A stretch of 64,000 nt of DNA from assembly GCA_902779165.1 (NCBI GenBank), contig CACZAN010000019.1, positions 1 to 64,000 on the forward strand, read 5' to 3'. The DNA is from an uncultured Bacteroidales bacterium. GTDB taxonomy: Bacteria; Bacteroidota; Bacteroidia; Bacteroidales; Bacteroidaceae. The translations under genes were made by a program, and so were the position numbers. The notes beneath the pieces were generated by a model that saw only the letters and a program-made list of their open reading frames with translations, was not told the origin of the DNA and did not search any database. Below are positions 8,380-16,834 of the stretch, one piece after another; the stretch's first letter is position 1; every line of letters begins with the position of its first letter.

Positions 8380-8545
8380 TCAAGTTTCGATAGTATGCTC
8401 GCTCGAACTTTGTTCGCTTCGACTCTTCGAAGAACCAGCTGTAATACAAAGCCCCAGCGGGGCGTGACAATGGTAGCCAGCCGTTTCAAATTGAAATGGC
8501 TGGCTACCATTGTCTGATGCCTACGGCATCACTTTCGAAACTTGA
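8380..8545. mobile_element. MITE-like element, copy 2, with 11-bp target duplication
   Basis: This is the clearest copy of the family: 166 bp, perfect 11-bp terminal inverted repeats (TCAAGTTTCGA at 8380-8390 and TCGAAACTTGA at 8535-8545), flanked by perfect 11-bp direct repeats ATTAGCGTAAT (8369-8379 and 8546-8556). The left duplicate includes the transporter stop codon and the right one ends exactly where the convergent gene's stop codon begins. Inside are GCTCGAACTTTGTTCGC, CCCAGCGGGG, a GGTAGCCAGCC / GGCTGGCTACC hairpin and GATGCCTACGGCATC. No transposase gene is present, so it must be moved in trans. Confidence 0.85.
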
Positions 8546-8556
8546 ATTAGCGTAAT

Positions 8557-8859
8557 TTAGTCGATTGCCTCGATGTAGAAGCTGACGGGACGGAAGCCGT
8601 CGTTGCAGCTGATCATCGCGCTCATGGGATTCTGCATCCAACCGTCGTAGAAATTGCCTTCGCCCCTGGCCAACGCCTCCACGAACTCTCGCATCGACGA
8701 CCACGCTGAAGGGCACATCCCCTCTGGACAGCATCCATCTTCTGAAATCCATTCCTGCCCCATCGAGACATCGCAAGTGTGTTCGATGGGGTTCTCATAT
8801 TTTGCCATCAAGTCAGGATAGGTTGTCTGGCGGATAGCTGTAATGCGCACTTTCTTCAT
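8557..8859 (-). CDS. TIGR04076 family protein
   Basis: Small soluble protein (100 aa) of the TIGR04076 family, whose function is not established. It opens MKKVRITAIRQTTYPDLMAKY and has a central Cys-containing stretch DGCCPEGMCPSAWSSM, then GWMQNPMSAMISCNDGFRPV, which is the family's typical end (conserved Cys and DGxRPV). Length is usual for the family. It begins 5 bases after the frameshifted secreted gene on the same strand, so the two may be co-transcribed with the GH31 gene. Its stop codon abuts the right target duplication of the MITE-like copy 2. Confidence 0.8.
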   Translation of the reverse strand: MKKVRITAIRQTTYPDLMAKYENPIEHTCDVSMGQEWISEDGCCPEGMCPSAWSSMREFVEALARGEGNFYDGWMQNPMSAMISCNDGFRPVSFYIEAID

Positions 8860-8863
8860 AACC

Positions 8864-9470
8864 TCACTCCCTTCTAATTATCTTCTGCCCATTTTGAATG
8901 ACGATGCCGTGTGTGCGGCTCGTAGCGGGCGTGCCATCCAGGCGATAAGCACGGGTTGCAGATGGCGCAACGGCAGCAGGAGCCCCCACGGAGGTGTCTT
9001 GACCTGTAATCTTCAAGTATTCTGCACGGGCATTCGCCACTAACACCTGGAAAGCGGGGTCAGCATTCAGTCGGGCAAAGAGACCTGTCGACAACAGCCG
9101 GAGTCTCCGTGTCGCTGATGGTGTCTATGCTGAGCGCCTCGGCCATCAGGACTCTCATCATCTCAACAGTCCACAACGATTCGCGGCTGGCCTGAGCTCC
9201 ACGAGGTGTATTGCGCTGGGCCTTGCCCCATTGGAACTGCAGCAGGTCGTCCATGAACTCCATGCTTGACGTATCGGGCGGAGCCGGTAAATATTTACGG
9301 GCGTCTGGCTCATCATCGATGAAAATATAGACGGTGTCATCTGCTGAAGGTAATGTGCCGTGAGCAGCATACAGGTCTTTAACCGCCTGTCGCGCTTCTG
9401 TCTCCTGCGCGTTCATCAGGACGGAAAAAAGGAGGACGGCAAGCATACATAGTGTACGTAGGTTCTTCAT
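8864..9470 (-). pseudogene. Secreted hypothetical protein with a frameshift
   Basis: Two overlapping minus-strand frames together make one protein. The first (9470-9060) starts with a signal peptide (MKNLRTLCMLAVLLFSVLMN-AQ) and goes out of register near 9085-9095, ending in a short nonsense tail. The second (about 9094-8864) continues with LFARLNADPAFQVLV and ends in a YRLDGT...THGIVIQNGQK tail. One base change in length near 9088 would join them into a protein of about 200 residues. The tail is very like that of the GH31 enzyme encoded just upstream, suggesting a shared export tag. Function unknown. It is either a real frameshift mutation or a sequencing error. Confidence 0.65.
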
Positions 9471-9486
9471 ATTCGTTTTATTATTT

Positions 9487-12400
9487 TTATTTGTATACTT
9501 TTGAGACTTTTCCTCCTATATTGACAATATTCAAGCCGTGAGTGAGATGAGTGCGTGGGGTGCCGTCAAGAGCATAGATGAACTGAGTTTCATGAGTTGA
9601 AGTGTGCAGTGCGGAGATGCCTACCGCATCATTCAGCTCCTTCTCGGTCTGCTTCAGATCAGCGGAGAATCCTACGTAGCTGATGACAGAGCGTCCCTGT
9701 GAATTAGTGGACGTAAGGCCGAATACGGTTTCTCCCGTCAGTTGATAGCCCTGGGTCTCGTCAATATTCCAGACGACCATGATGCGTCCGTCCTTCAAGG
9801 TCTTCACGGTTGAGGGATTCACGATATTGACCCATCGTCCGTTGATGTGCCACAGCTGCGAATCATCCTTATTCTTCGAAACTTCTGTAGCTACAGCCAC
9901 GAGGTACTTCACTCCCGGCTGCATGTATTTCTGTTCCCTATAACGGAGGGCGATATTTTGTGCGCCTTTCTTGGTGATGGTGATGGTGTTTTCCTTGCTG
10001 CTGCACGAAATATCAGAGGCCGACAAACGGTCAGAGACGCGGTTGCGATACCATTCGGTTGCTTTCCACACATAGAGGTTCGTGGGGATAGAGGCCTCTA
10101 CGTGGATGGTGGCAGTGTGCTCAGTTCCCATTCCGTCTGTATAAGAGATGTTGATATCAGCCTGCCCCACCTGGTCACCAGCTCTGACGATTCCGTCGCG
10201 AACGATGGCGACAGCCGAATCCGAGCTCTCGCAAATAGCATCGAGGGTTACGAACTGTGACGAACCGTTTTCAAGCATGGCTTTCACGGCAATGGTTTTG
10301 CTCTGTCCGAGATAGAGTTTCACCGTGGAGGGATTGACCTGTATGGATTGCACAGCTGCAAGTTCCTCGGCCACCAAGTGGTCGTTGTCTATTTGAACTG
10401 AGATCTCACTGCCGTCATAGGCAACCTCTTTACTGAATCGCACAGACTGCTGAAGGCCCAAGCCCAATCGGTTAGCAGGGTCAACGAGCACGATGCGGAA
10501 GGTGCGGCTGGTGAGCATATCACCGAACGATCCTCGGCGTACTCCGATGGTGAGCGTCTGAGTGCCATTGTCCCAAGTGAAAGGAATCTCAGAATACTGG
10601 CCTTGCTCGTAGTTGTAGTTGTCACGATCATCCTCGTAGAGCGTGAATTGTCCGTCGGCACCAGGATAAATGCGTATCTCGAGATTGTCCCAGTTGTTTG
10701 CAGAGCTATATTGAACTTCGGGTCCCCAAGGAAGGATGGTTCCCTGACGCACATAAATCGGCATCACAGCCAGGCTCACGTCGCGCTTCACCTTAGTGCC
10801 ACCCTCAACTTGTTCGCCCGTCCATAGATCCGTCCAACTGCACCCTTTAGGCAAATAGACGCTGCGCTGAGCAGCCTGCTCCTGAACGACGGGAGCTACA
10901 AGAAGATCGCTTCCGAACATGAACTGATCCTTCAATTCATGAGTAGCGGCATCGGAGGGGAAGGCGATGCCCATTGCACGCATAAAAGTAAAATCATCTG
11001 CATGCACCTTTCGAGCCGTGCTGTAAATATAAGGAAGCAGAGCATAGCGAAGACGGATGTAGCGGTTGATGATGTCGTAGTAACTCTCGCCCTCCTTACC
11101 AAACTGATAGATAGCACGATCTGTGGCAGAACCGTGACTGCGCATGATCGTGCAGAAGGTTCCAAACTGAATCCAGCGGCAGTAGAGTTCGTTGTACGTA
11201 TCCTGCCCTGGACCTTGATATGCGCCGTTAAAGAAGCCGCCGATGTCACTATTCCAGCTGGGGATGCCGCAGGCAGAATAGTTCAGTGCAGCCGGAATCT
11301 GTTTAGCCAGTGTCTCCCACGAAGCCGTGATGTCGCCGCTCCATGTGCCTGCGCCATAGCGTTGCATTCCCATAAAGCCAGAACGGGTCATAATCATTAC
11401 TCGTTTGGATTCTGTGAGCTCGTCCTTCTGTGCACGATGACCGTCATAAACTCCACTGGCATGCATCAGTGGAAAAACATTACGCATCGAACGCCAGGTA
11501 TGCTGACTCTCCAGAGAATGCGGATTCAGGGTGGCATTATCCTCGTCGTCCTTATTCAGCACAACGAAATCGTTGGTTTTCTCCCAATCCTCACCACCCT
11601 GATAATGGTCTGGCTCAGAGGAATCTACCCAATAGGCATCTACGCCTTTACTGACAAGGCCTTCCCAGAGACACTTCCAATAGTACTCGCGGGCAGATTT
11701 CTGATAAGGACTGTAGATGGCAACGCCGGAATTGCCTGGATAAGTGGTGGTCATTATTTCATTACCCTGCTTCATCAGCTGGTTATGCTCCTTGAAGTAC
11801 TTATATTGCTTGGTATCAGGTCCAAAGTTTGCCCAAAACGAGATGAGAAGATGAGCGCCACCATTATGGAGTCCGTTAATCATCTTCGGATAATCACTCT
11901 TGAACTGAGAGTTCAGGAACTCCATCGCATTCCACATGTTGTTGTCGCCCCAGTATTGCCAATCCTGCACCACGCAGTCGATAGGCACATTCAGCGAGCG
12001 GTATTTCTGCATCACCCCTAATGTCTCCATCGCACTCTGGTAGCGTTCCTTGCTCTGGAAATAACCATAGGTCCACAGCGGCACCATCGTAGCCTTACCC
12101 GTCAGTTCGCGCACACGTCGAACCACATCGTCGCCGTCATTCTCGTCACCCACAAGCACATAGTAATCAACGGCATGAGCCGCCTCTGTCGTAAACGTGG
12201 CACCCGTCGAAGAGTTATCGCTAAAGTCACAAGGGCCATATAAATCCCAGTACAACCCATAGCCACGGGTGGAATGGAAAAAAGGAATCCACACCGACAT
12301 GTTGTTCTGAATCATGTGGCTGTAGCTTTTATTGCGATGATTCAAGCTGCCGTCCTGCACCTGTCCGAAGCCGTAGATGGCCTCACCTGTGGAGAGCTTG

Positions 12401-12810
12401 AAAGACTGTGAAACGGTGTAGGGATCAATGGTATGCGAGGTACGCTTGGTGAAAGTGGCCTTCGTGCGCTCCTTGATGAGTGCGGTGCCGTCGGGGCGGA
12501 AGAAACTGAGCACACCCGTCTGCTTGGTACAGGTTACCATCACCTTGTCTGTCAGCAGTGTATCTGTCTTGCTACCTTCCAGCAGCGTGGGATTCACCGA
12601 TTGCGGCGTCATTGTCACCACCACCTTCGGATCCGTCTTTCCAAACGCATCCGAAGCCTGATACTTCGTAACCCGTACAATCTCTGGTGAGTAGAACGTG
12701 ATTTCTGTCACCACACCCGAGGACGTCAGCGAGTAGTCCAGCGCAAAGATCGGCATCCCTATCGATGCCAACAGCGCAAACGCAACCGTCTTTTTCATAA
12801 TACTATTCAT
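9487..12810 (-). CDS. GH31 family alpha-glycosidase (alpha-glucosidase/xylosidase type), secreted
   Basis: Retaining alpha-glycosidase of family GH31, 1107 residues, expected in the periplasm or on the cell surface. It has a signal peptide (MKKTVAFALLASIGMPIFA after an optional four-residue extension), an N-terminal beta domain, and a (beta/alpha)8 barrel with nucleophile Asp396 (DAYWVDSSEPD) and a likely acid/base Asp493 (GTWSGD). A C-terminal beta domain and a Big2-like Ig domain (VQSIQVNPSTVKLYLGQ, about residues 850-930) follow. The protein ends in IYALDGT...THGLNIVNIGGK, which resembles a type IX secretion tag. The DSSEPD form is seen in Bacteroides xyloglucan-type alpha-xylosidases, but specificity cannot be assigned. 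The start could also be the ATG at 12798. The secreted gene and TIGR04076 gene follow closely downstream. Confidence 0.9.
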   Translation of the reverse strand: MNSIMKKTVAFALLASIGMPIFALDYSLTSSGVVTEITFYSPEIVRVTKYQASDAFGKTDPKVVVTMTPQSVNPTLLEGSKTDTLLTDKVMVTCTKQTGVLSFFRPDGTALIKERTKATFTKRTSHTIDPYTVSQSFKLSTGEAIYGFGQVQDGSLNHRNKSYSHMIQNNMSVWIPFFHSTRGYGLYWDLYGPCDFSDNSSTGATFTTEAAHAVDYYVLVGDENDGDDVVRRVRELTGKATMVPLWTYGYFQSKERYQSAMETLGVMQKYRSLNVPIDCVVQDWQYWGDNNMWNAMEFLNSQFKSDYPKMINGLHNGGAHLLISFWANFGPDTKQYKYFKEHNQLMKQGNEIMTTTYPGNSGVAIYSPYQKSAREYYWKCLWEGLVSKGVDAYWVDSSEPDHYQGGEDWEKTNDFVVLNKDDEDNATLNPHSLESQHTWRSMRNVFPLMHASGVYDGHRAQKDELTESKRVMIMTRSGFMGMQRYGAGTWSGDITASWETLAKQIPAALNYSACGIPSWNSDIGGFFNGAYQGPGQDTYNELYCRWIQFGTFCTIMRSHGSATDRAIYQFGKEGESYYDIINRYIRLRYALLPYIYSTARKVHADDFTFMRAMGIAFPSDAATHELKDQFMFGSDLLVAPVVQEQAAQRSVYLPKGCSWTDLWTGEQVEGGTKVKRDVSLAVMPIYVRQGTILPWGPEVQYSSANNWDNLEIRIYPGADGQFTLYEDDRDNYNYEQGQYSEIPFTWDNGTQTLTIGVRRGSFGDMLTSRTFRIVLVDPANRLGLGLQQSVRFSKEVAYDGSEISVQIDNDHLVAEELAAVQSIQVNPSTVKLYLGQSKTIAVKAMLENGSSQFVTLDAICESSDSAVAIVRDGIVRAGDQVGQADINISYTDGMGTEHTATIHVEASIPTNLYVWKATEWYRNRVSDRLSASDISCSSKENTITITKKGAQNIALRYREQKYMQPGVKYLVAVATEVSKNKDDSQLWHINGRWVNIVNPSTVKTLKDGRIMVVWNIDETQGYQLTGETVFGLTSTNSQGRSVISYVGFSADLKQTEKELNDAVGISALHTSTHETQFIYALDGTPRTHLTHGLNIVNIGGKVSKVYK

Positions 12811-12844
12811 CTATTAGATTACGTTTTCAATTCTATTTTCGGCA

Positions 12845-12878
12845 CAAAAGTACGAAAAATCTATTAAAGACAAGCAAA
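12845..12878 (-). promoter_or_regulatory. Candidate promoter for the GH31 gene
   Basis: On the minus strand, TACTTTTG (12852-12845) fits TAnnTTTG. A TTTG lies 22 bases upstream (12878-12875). It is 35 bases before the start codon. Confidence 0.5.
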
Positions 12879-12916
12879 AAACTCCATTATTTTATCAAGA
12901 ACCATGTAATCTGCAT

Positions 12917-12953
12917 AAAAAAATGCCCCACAGCGGTGAAGCTTGCGGGGCAT
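12917..12953 (-). terminator. Terminator of the galM-transporter-galK operon
   Basis: Read on the minus strand: ATGCCCCGCAAGC, a short loop, then GCTGTGGGGCAT, followed by a run of seven T. It starts 30 bases past the galK stop codon and is a textbook Rho-independent terminator. Confidence 0.88.
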
Positions 12954-12982
12954 GAGAGAACTGTCGGAGTTGCTAAGATGAA

Positions 12983-14143
12983 TTAGCAGAGCTTGCGGGC
13001 ACCGTCGCCAATGACAACATCGATGATGACGGGTTCCTTGCCGAACTTTTCCTTGAACTGCTTCTTGACGGCCTTGACGAAGCTGTCGTAGTAGTGCTCG
13101 TCGACGAGGTTGATGGTGCAACCGCCGAAGCCGCCGCCCATGATGCGGGAACCGGTGACGCCCTGTTCCTTGGCCACGTCGTTGAGGAAGTCAAGCTCTT
13201 CGCAGCTGACCTCATACTCCTTGCTAAGGCCGTAGTGGGTCTCATACATCATCTGACCTACGGTTTCGTAGTCACCCTTCTCGAGGGCGTCGCAGACGGC
13301 AAGGACACGCTCACGCTCGCCAATGACATAGCGGGCACGCTTGTAGTCTTCTGCGCTGATCTTGTCCTTGACCTCGTCGAGCTGTTCGTAGCTGGCGTCG
13401 CGCAGGCTCTCGACCTCAGGATGCAATTCATGGATGGCAGCAGCAGCACGCTCGCAGGAGAGACGACGGTCGTTGTAGGGCGAACCGACGAGGGCATGCT
13501 TGACATTGCTGTTGACGAGTACGAGCTTGTAGCCCTTCGGGTTCCAGGGGAAGTAGGCTACTTCACCGCTGCGGCAGTCCATGCGCATGAGGTGGCCAGC
13601 CTTGCCGAGGCAGGAGATGGCCTGGTCCATGATGCCGCAGTTGACGCCGATGTACTTGTGCTCTGTGCGCTGTCCGACCTTGGCGAGTTCGAGCCGATCG
13701 ATCTTGTTGTTGCCGAAGAGGTCATTAAGACCAAAGGCAAAGCAACTCTCAAGGGCTGCGCTGGAGCTCATGCCAGCACCGAGGGGCACATCACCGGCAA
13801 AGGCGGTGTTGAATCCCTGCACGGGAACTCCGAGGGCCATCATCTCACGGCAGACACCGAAGATGTAGCGTGCCCACGTTGCCTTGGGGCCTTGCTCGTC
13901 GTCGAGGGAGAACTGCACGCGATCCTTGAGGTCGATGCTATAAGCGTCCACGTTGCGAGTGCCGTTGGGTTTGATTTCGGCAATCATGCCTTGCTCTACG
14001 GCGCCTGGGAACACGAAACCGTTGTTATAGTCGGTGTGCTCGCCAATAAGGTTGATGCGGCCGGGGGCTGCGTAGACATTTCCTGTGCTGCCATCGAAGT
14101 GCTTGATAAAGCGGCTGCGAACGTCGTCAATTGTAAGTTTCAT
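12983..14143 (-). CDS. galK: Galactokinase
   Basis: Phosphorylates alpha-D-galactose at C1 with ATP, the first committed step of the Leloir pathway. The 386-residue product is a GHMP kinase with the galactokinase signature GRINLIGEHTDYNNGFVFP near residue 27, the ATP-binding PLGAGMSSSAALE, and the C-terminal GSRIMGGGFGGCTINLV. An in-frame ATG seven codons further upstream exists (14164), but MKLTIDDVRSRF at 14143 matches the family start. It is the last gene of a galM-transporter-galK operon on the minus strand with a strong terminator 30 bases downstream. The 91-base gap to the transporter holds a CCCCTCTCTGAGGGG palindrome. Confidence 0.96.
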   Translation of the reverse strand: MKLTIDDVRSRFIKHFDGSTGNVYAAPGRINLIGEHTDYNNGFVFPGAVEQGMIAEIKPNGTRNVDAYSIDLKDRVQFSLDDEQGPKATWARYIFGVCREMMALGVPVQGFNTAFAGDVPLGAGMSSSAALESCFAFGLNDLFGNNKIDRLELAKVGQRTEHKYIGVNCGIMDQAISCLGKAGHLMRMDCRSGEVAYFPWNPKGYKLVLVNSNVKHALVGSPYNDRRLSCERAAAAIHELHPEVESLRDASYEQLDEVKDKISAEDYKRARYVIGERERVLAVCDALEKGDYETVGQMMYETHYGLSKEYEVSCEELDFLNDVAKEQGVTGSRIMGGGFGGCTINLVDEHYYDSFVKAVKKQFKEKFGKEPVIIDVVIGDGARKLC

Positions 14144-14234
14144 AATTCGTATGGCCCCCCTCATATCCCCTCTCTGAGGGGAAGACCATTGGGGGCAATG
14201 GGTCTGGATTTAGTTTAATATTTAATGTTTATAA

Positions 14235-15518
14235 TTAATCTACGGGAATATCCTTGTTCACGTTCTTACAACCGATGACAGCGAAGAACAGGATGTAGGC
14301 GACCATGGCCACCTGGAGCCAGTAGGAGGTGATGGAGTCTGTGCTCTTGGCAATCACGTCCTGCAGCCAAGGCATAAGACCACCACCGACAACCATCATC
14401 ATGAAGATACCGGAAGCGGCTTCTGTATATTTGCCAAGTCCCTCGACAGAGAGGTTGAAGATGCCACCCCACATGATGGAGGTGCACAGTCCGCAGGCTG
14501 CCAGGCAGAACACCTTGACAGGAATCTCATGACCCTTGAACTCTGTAGCAACGTTCTCGGGGAGGAAGATGGCGGCCAGAAGCAGGCAGATGGCGACAGT
14601 GGATACGACGGTCATCTGGGCCTTGGTGCTGACCTTACCGCTGATGAAGGTGGAGCTGAAACGTCCGATCAGCATCATGAACCAGTAGCTGGCAGCAAGG
14701 GTGCCGCCGATGGCAGCAGAACCTTCGAAGCCCATATTGGTGACATAGAAATTCAGGTGCATAGGAATACCGATTTCCACGCCCACATAGAAGAAGATGG
14801 CGATAACACCCAGAATGAGGTGACGGAAACGGAGAGCGCCCTTCATGGAATCCATCAGCGAACCGCTGTCACCGAAGTTGGGCTCAGGAATCGTTACGAA
14901 ATAAATGATGCAGAACGAGATAGCAAAAACGGCCATTCCAATGAACAGCAGCGGGGAGACATCCGACATACTGGTGTCTTTGGTGACGGTGCCTACGAGA
15001 ATACCTGCGAGCATAGGTGTCAGGGTGGCAGTGAGGGAGTTCAGAGTGCCACCGATCTGAATGAGCTGGTTACCCTTGTTGCCGCCACCGCCAAGCATAT
15101 TCAGCATGGGGTTGACGACAGTATTCAACATACATACGCAGAAACCGCAAACGAGGGCACCAAGCAGATAGATGTAGAGGTTTAGGGCTATTGGTTGGCC
15201 GTTCATTTCGTTGACCTTGATGTCGTCGCCATAGACACTGGAGAGGTGCTGAAGGGCAAGACCCACGATACCTACGATGAGCGCGGCGAGAGCGGTCTTC
15301 TTGTAGCCAATCTTTTTAAGGAGCATACCCGAAGGAATACCCATGAAGAGGTAGGCCGTGAAGTTCATCAAGTTGCCCCACGAAGCGGCAAAGTCGTACT
15401 GGAAGCCCCAAATGTTACCAAAGGGAGCGCCCATGTTTGTTACGAAGCTGATCATCGCAAAGATGAAACACATCGTGATAATAGCAACCAGATTGCTATT
15501 GTTCTTTGTTTGACTCAT
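14235..15518 (-). CDS. MFS sugar:proton symporter (FucP/GluP type)
   Basis: Inner-membrane importer of 427 residues with about twelve membrane segments. The pattern SFVTNMGAPFGNIWGFQYDF and AYLFMGIPSGMLLKKIGYKK in the first half, then NTVVNPMLNMLGGGGNKGNQLIQIGG, resembles the FucP/GluP branch of the major facilitator superfamily, which takes up fucose, glucose or galactose. Its position between galM and galK makes galactose (perhaps also glucose) the likely substrate; this is an inference from context. It follows galM by 44 bases. Confidence 0.85.
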   Translation of the reverse strand: MSQTKNNSNLVAIITMCFIFAMISFVTNMGAPFGNIWGFQYDFAASWGNLMNFTAYLFMGIPSGMLLKKIGYKKTALAALIVGIVGLALQHLSSVYGDDIKVNEMNGQPIALNLYIYLLGALVCGFCVCMLNTVVNPMLNMLGGGGNKGNQLIQIGGTLNSLTATLTPMLAGILVGTVTKDTSMSDVSPLLFIGMAVFAISFCIIYFVTIPEPNFGDSGSLMDSMKGALRFRHLILGVIAIFFYVGVEIGIPMHLNFYVTNMGFEGSAAIGGTLAASYWFMMLIGRFSSTFISGKVSTKAQMTVVSTVAICLLLAAIFLPENVATEFKGHEIPVKVFCLAACGLCTSIMWGGIFNLSVEGLGKYTEAASGIFMMMVVGGGLMPWLQDVIAKSTDSITSYWLQVAMVAYILFFAVIGCKNVNKDIPVD

Positions 15519-15562
15519 AGTTTGTTGGTTTTTATTGGTTTAAGATGTTTTACATTCCTCGG

Positions 15563-16678
15563 TTATGCCTCGGCAGAAAGTCCGCTGGCAGCCTGATTGC
15601 TGTCGGTTCCAAACTTGTACACTGTCTTTTGGTAGTATTTCTCACCTGGACGCAGGATGCAGGTGGGGAAATGTGTCTGGTTGGGAGTATCAGGTGCATG
15701 TTGGGCTTCGAAGCAGATGGCAGAGCGGCGAGGGAAGGTACTGCCGCACTGGCCGGGATAGCCGGTAGCCCAGTTGTCGGTGTAGACCTGCACGGCGGGT
15801 TCGGTGGTATAGACCTCCATGCTACGGCCACTGTGGGGCTCATAGATCTTGGCGGCATAGGAGAGTTCGCCGAACTCGGCCTTATTGACGAGGAAGCTAT
15901 GGTCGTAGCCGGCACCGTTGCGTGTCTGCTCGTCGTCAGCATCTATCATGTCGCCGACAGCATGCATCTTCGTGAAGTCGAAGGGAGTGCCCTTGACAGC
16001 GATGACCTCACCCGTAGGTATACTGGTGTCATCAATGGGCACGAAGAAGTCGGCATTGATATAGCACTGCAAATCCATGATGTCGGGAGTGGGATTGGCT
16101 ATGCCGGCGAGAGAGAAGAATCCGTGGCTGGTGAGGTTCACAATGGTAGCCTTATCCGTGGTGGCACTGTACTCAATGATGAGTTCATCGGCATCTGTCC
16201 AGCGATAAGTGACCGTCACATCCAGGTTGCCGGGGTAGCCTTCCTCGCCGTCGGCAGAGAGGTAGTGCAGCACCAGGGTCTTGGCATCTTTTTGCTCTGC
16301 ATCCCAAACACGGGCATGGAATCCTGTGGGTCCTCCGTGCAGGTGGTTGGGGCCATTGTTGATGGCCGGCAACTGATAGGCCACACCGTCGAGTTGGAAC
16401 TTTCCCTTGCAGATACGGTTGCCGTAGCGACCAATTAACGTTGAGAGGAAAGGTTCGGGACTCTCGACGACGCCCTGAATGCTGTCGTGCCCCTGGATAA
16501 CATTGCCGAAACGGCCATTTTTGTCAGGAACCATGATGGCAACAAGCGCGCCACCATAATTGGTGATACTTACTTCATGACCCTGTTTGTTGACAAGCGT
16601 GAACAAATCTGTTTGCTTGCCTTGGATAGTGGACTGAAAATCTTCGCGTTTCAGACCCGAAAGAGAGCTTATTTCCAT
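15563..16678 (-). CDS. galM: Aldose 1-epimerase (galactose mutarotase)
   Basis: Interconverts beta- and alpha-D-galactose so that galactokinase can use the sugar. The 371-residue product shows GalM landmarks: NYGGALVAIMVPDKNG, IGRYGNRICKGKF, NGPNHLHGGPTGFHARVWD (catalytic-site His), LTSHGFFSLAG, DHSFLV and the C-terminal CFEAQHAPDTPNQ containing the catalytic Glu. The frame is open for another 61 codons upstream, but MEISSLSGLKREDF at 16678 is the likely start because a promoter-like element falls in the upstream part. There is no obvious signal peptide, so a cytoplasmic enzyme is expected. First gene of the galactose operon, divergent from the aminotransferase gene. Confidence 0.93.
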   Translation of the reverse strand: MEISSLSGLKREDFQSTIQGKQTDLFTLVNKQGHEVSITNYGGALVAIMVPDKNGRFGNVIQGHDSIQGVVESPEPFLSTLIGRYGNRICKGKFQLDGVAYQLPAINNGPNHLHGGPTGFHARVWDAEQKDAKTLVLHYLSADGEEGYPGNLDVTVTYRWTDADELIIEYSATTDKATIVNLTSHGFFSLAGIANPTPDIMDLQCYINADFFVPIDDTSIPTGEVIAVKGTPFDFTKMHAVGDMIDADDEQTRNGAGYDHSFLVNKAEFGELSYAAKIYEPHSGRSMEVYTTEPAVQVYTDNWATGYPGQCGSTFPRRSAICFEAQHAPDTPNQTHFPTCILRPGEKYYQKTVYKFGTDSNQAASGLSAEA

Positions 16679-16711
16679 GGATAAATGTTTAAAAATTGCA
16701 TATTCGTGGCA

Positions 16712-16743
16712 CAAATTAAGCCAAAAGTTTTCAGTCAAGCAAG
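16712..16743 (-). promoter_or_regulatory. Candidate promoter of the galactose operon
   Basis: On the minus strand TTAATTTG (16719-16712) is one mismatch from TAnnTTTG, with CTTG (16743-16740) 20 bases upstream. It lies about 35 bases before the galM start. Confidence 0.4.
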
Positions 16744-16794
16744 TCTTTTGGCTAAAAAAATGTGAAAACACTTCATAAATCCATCTATTTACCT

Positions 16795-16802
16795 TATCTT
16801 TG
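16795..16802 (+). promoter_or_regulatory. Putative -7 element of the aminotransferase operon
   Basis: TATCTTTG, followed by C, is a perfect TAnnTTTG match 32 bases before the ATG at 16835. No good -33 box is seen at 19-21 bases. Confidence 0.5.
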
Positions 16803-16834
16803 CACCCGATTTTAAGAACCCAACCCGCATTATT

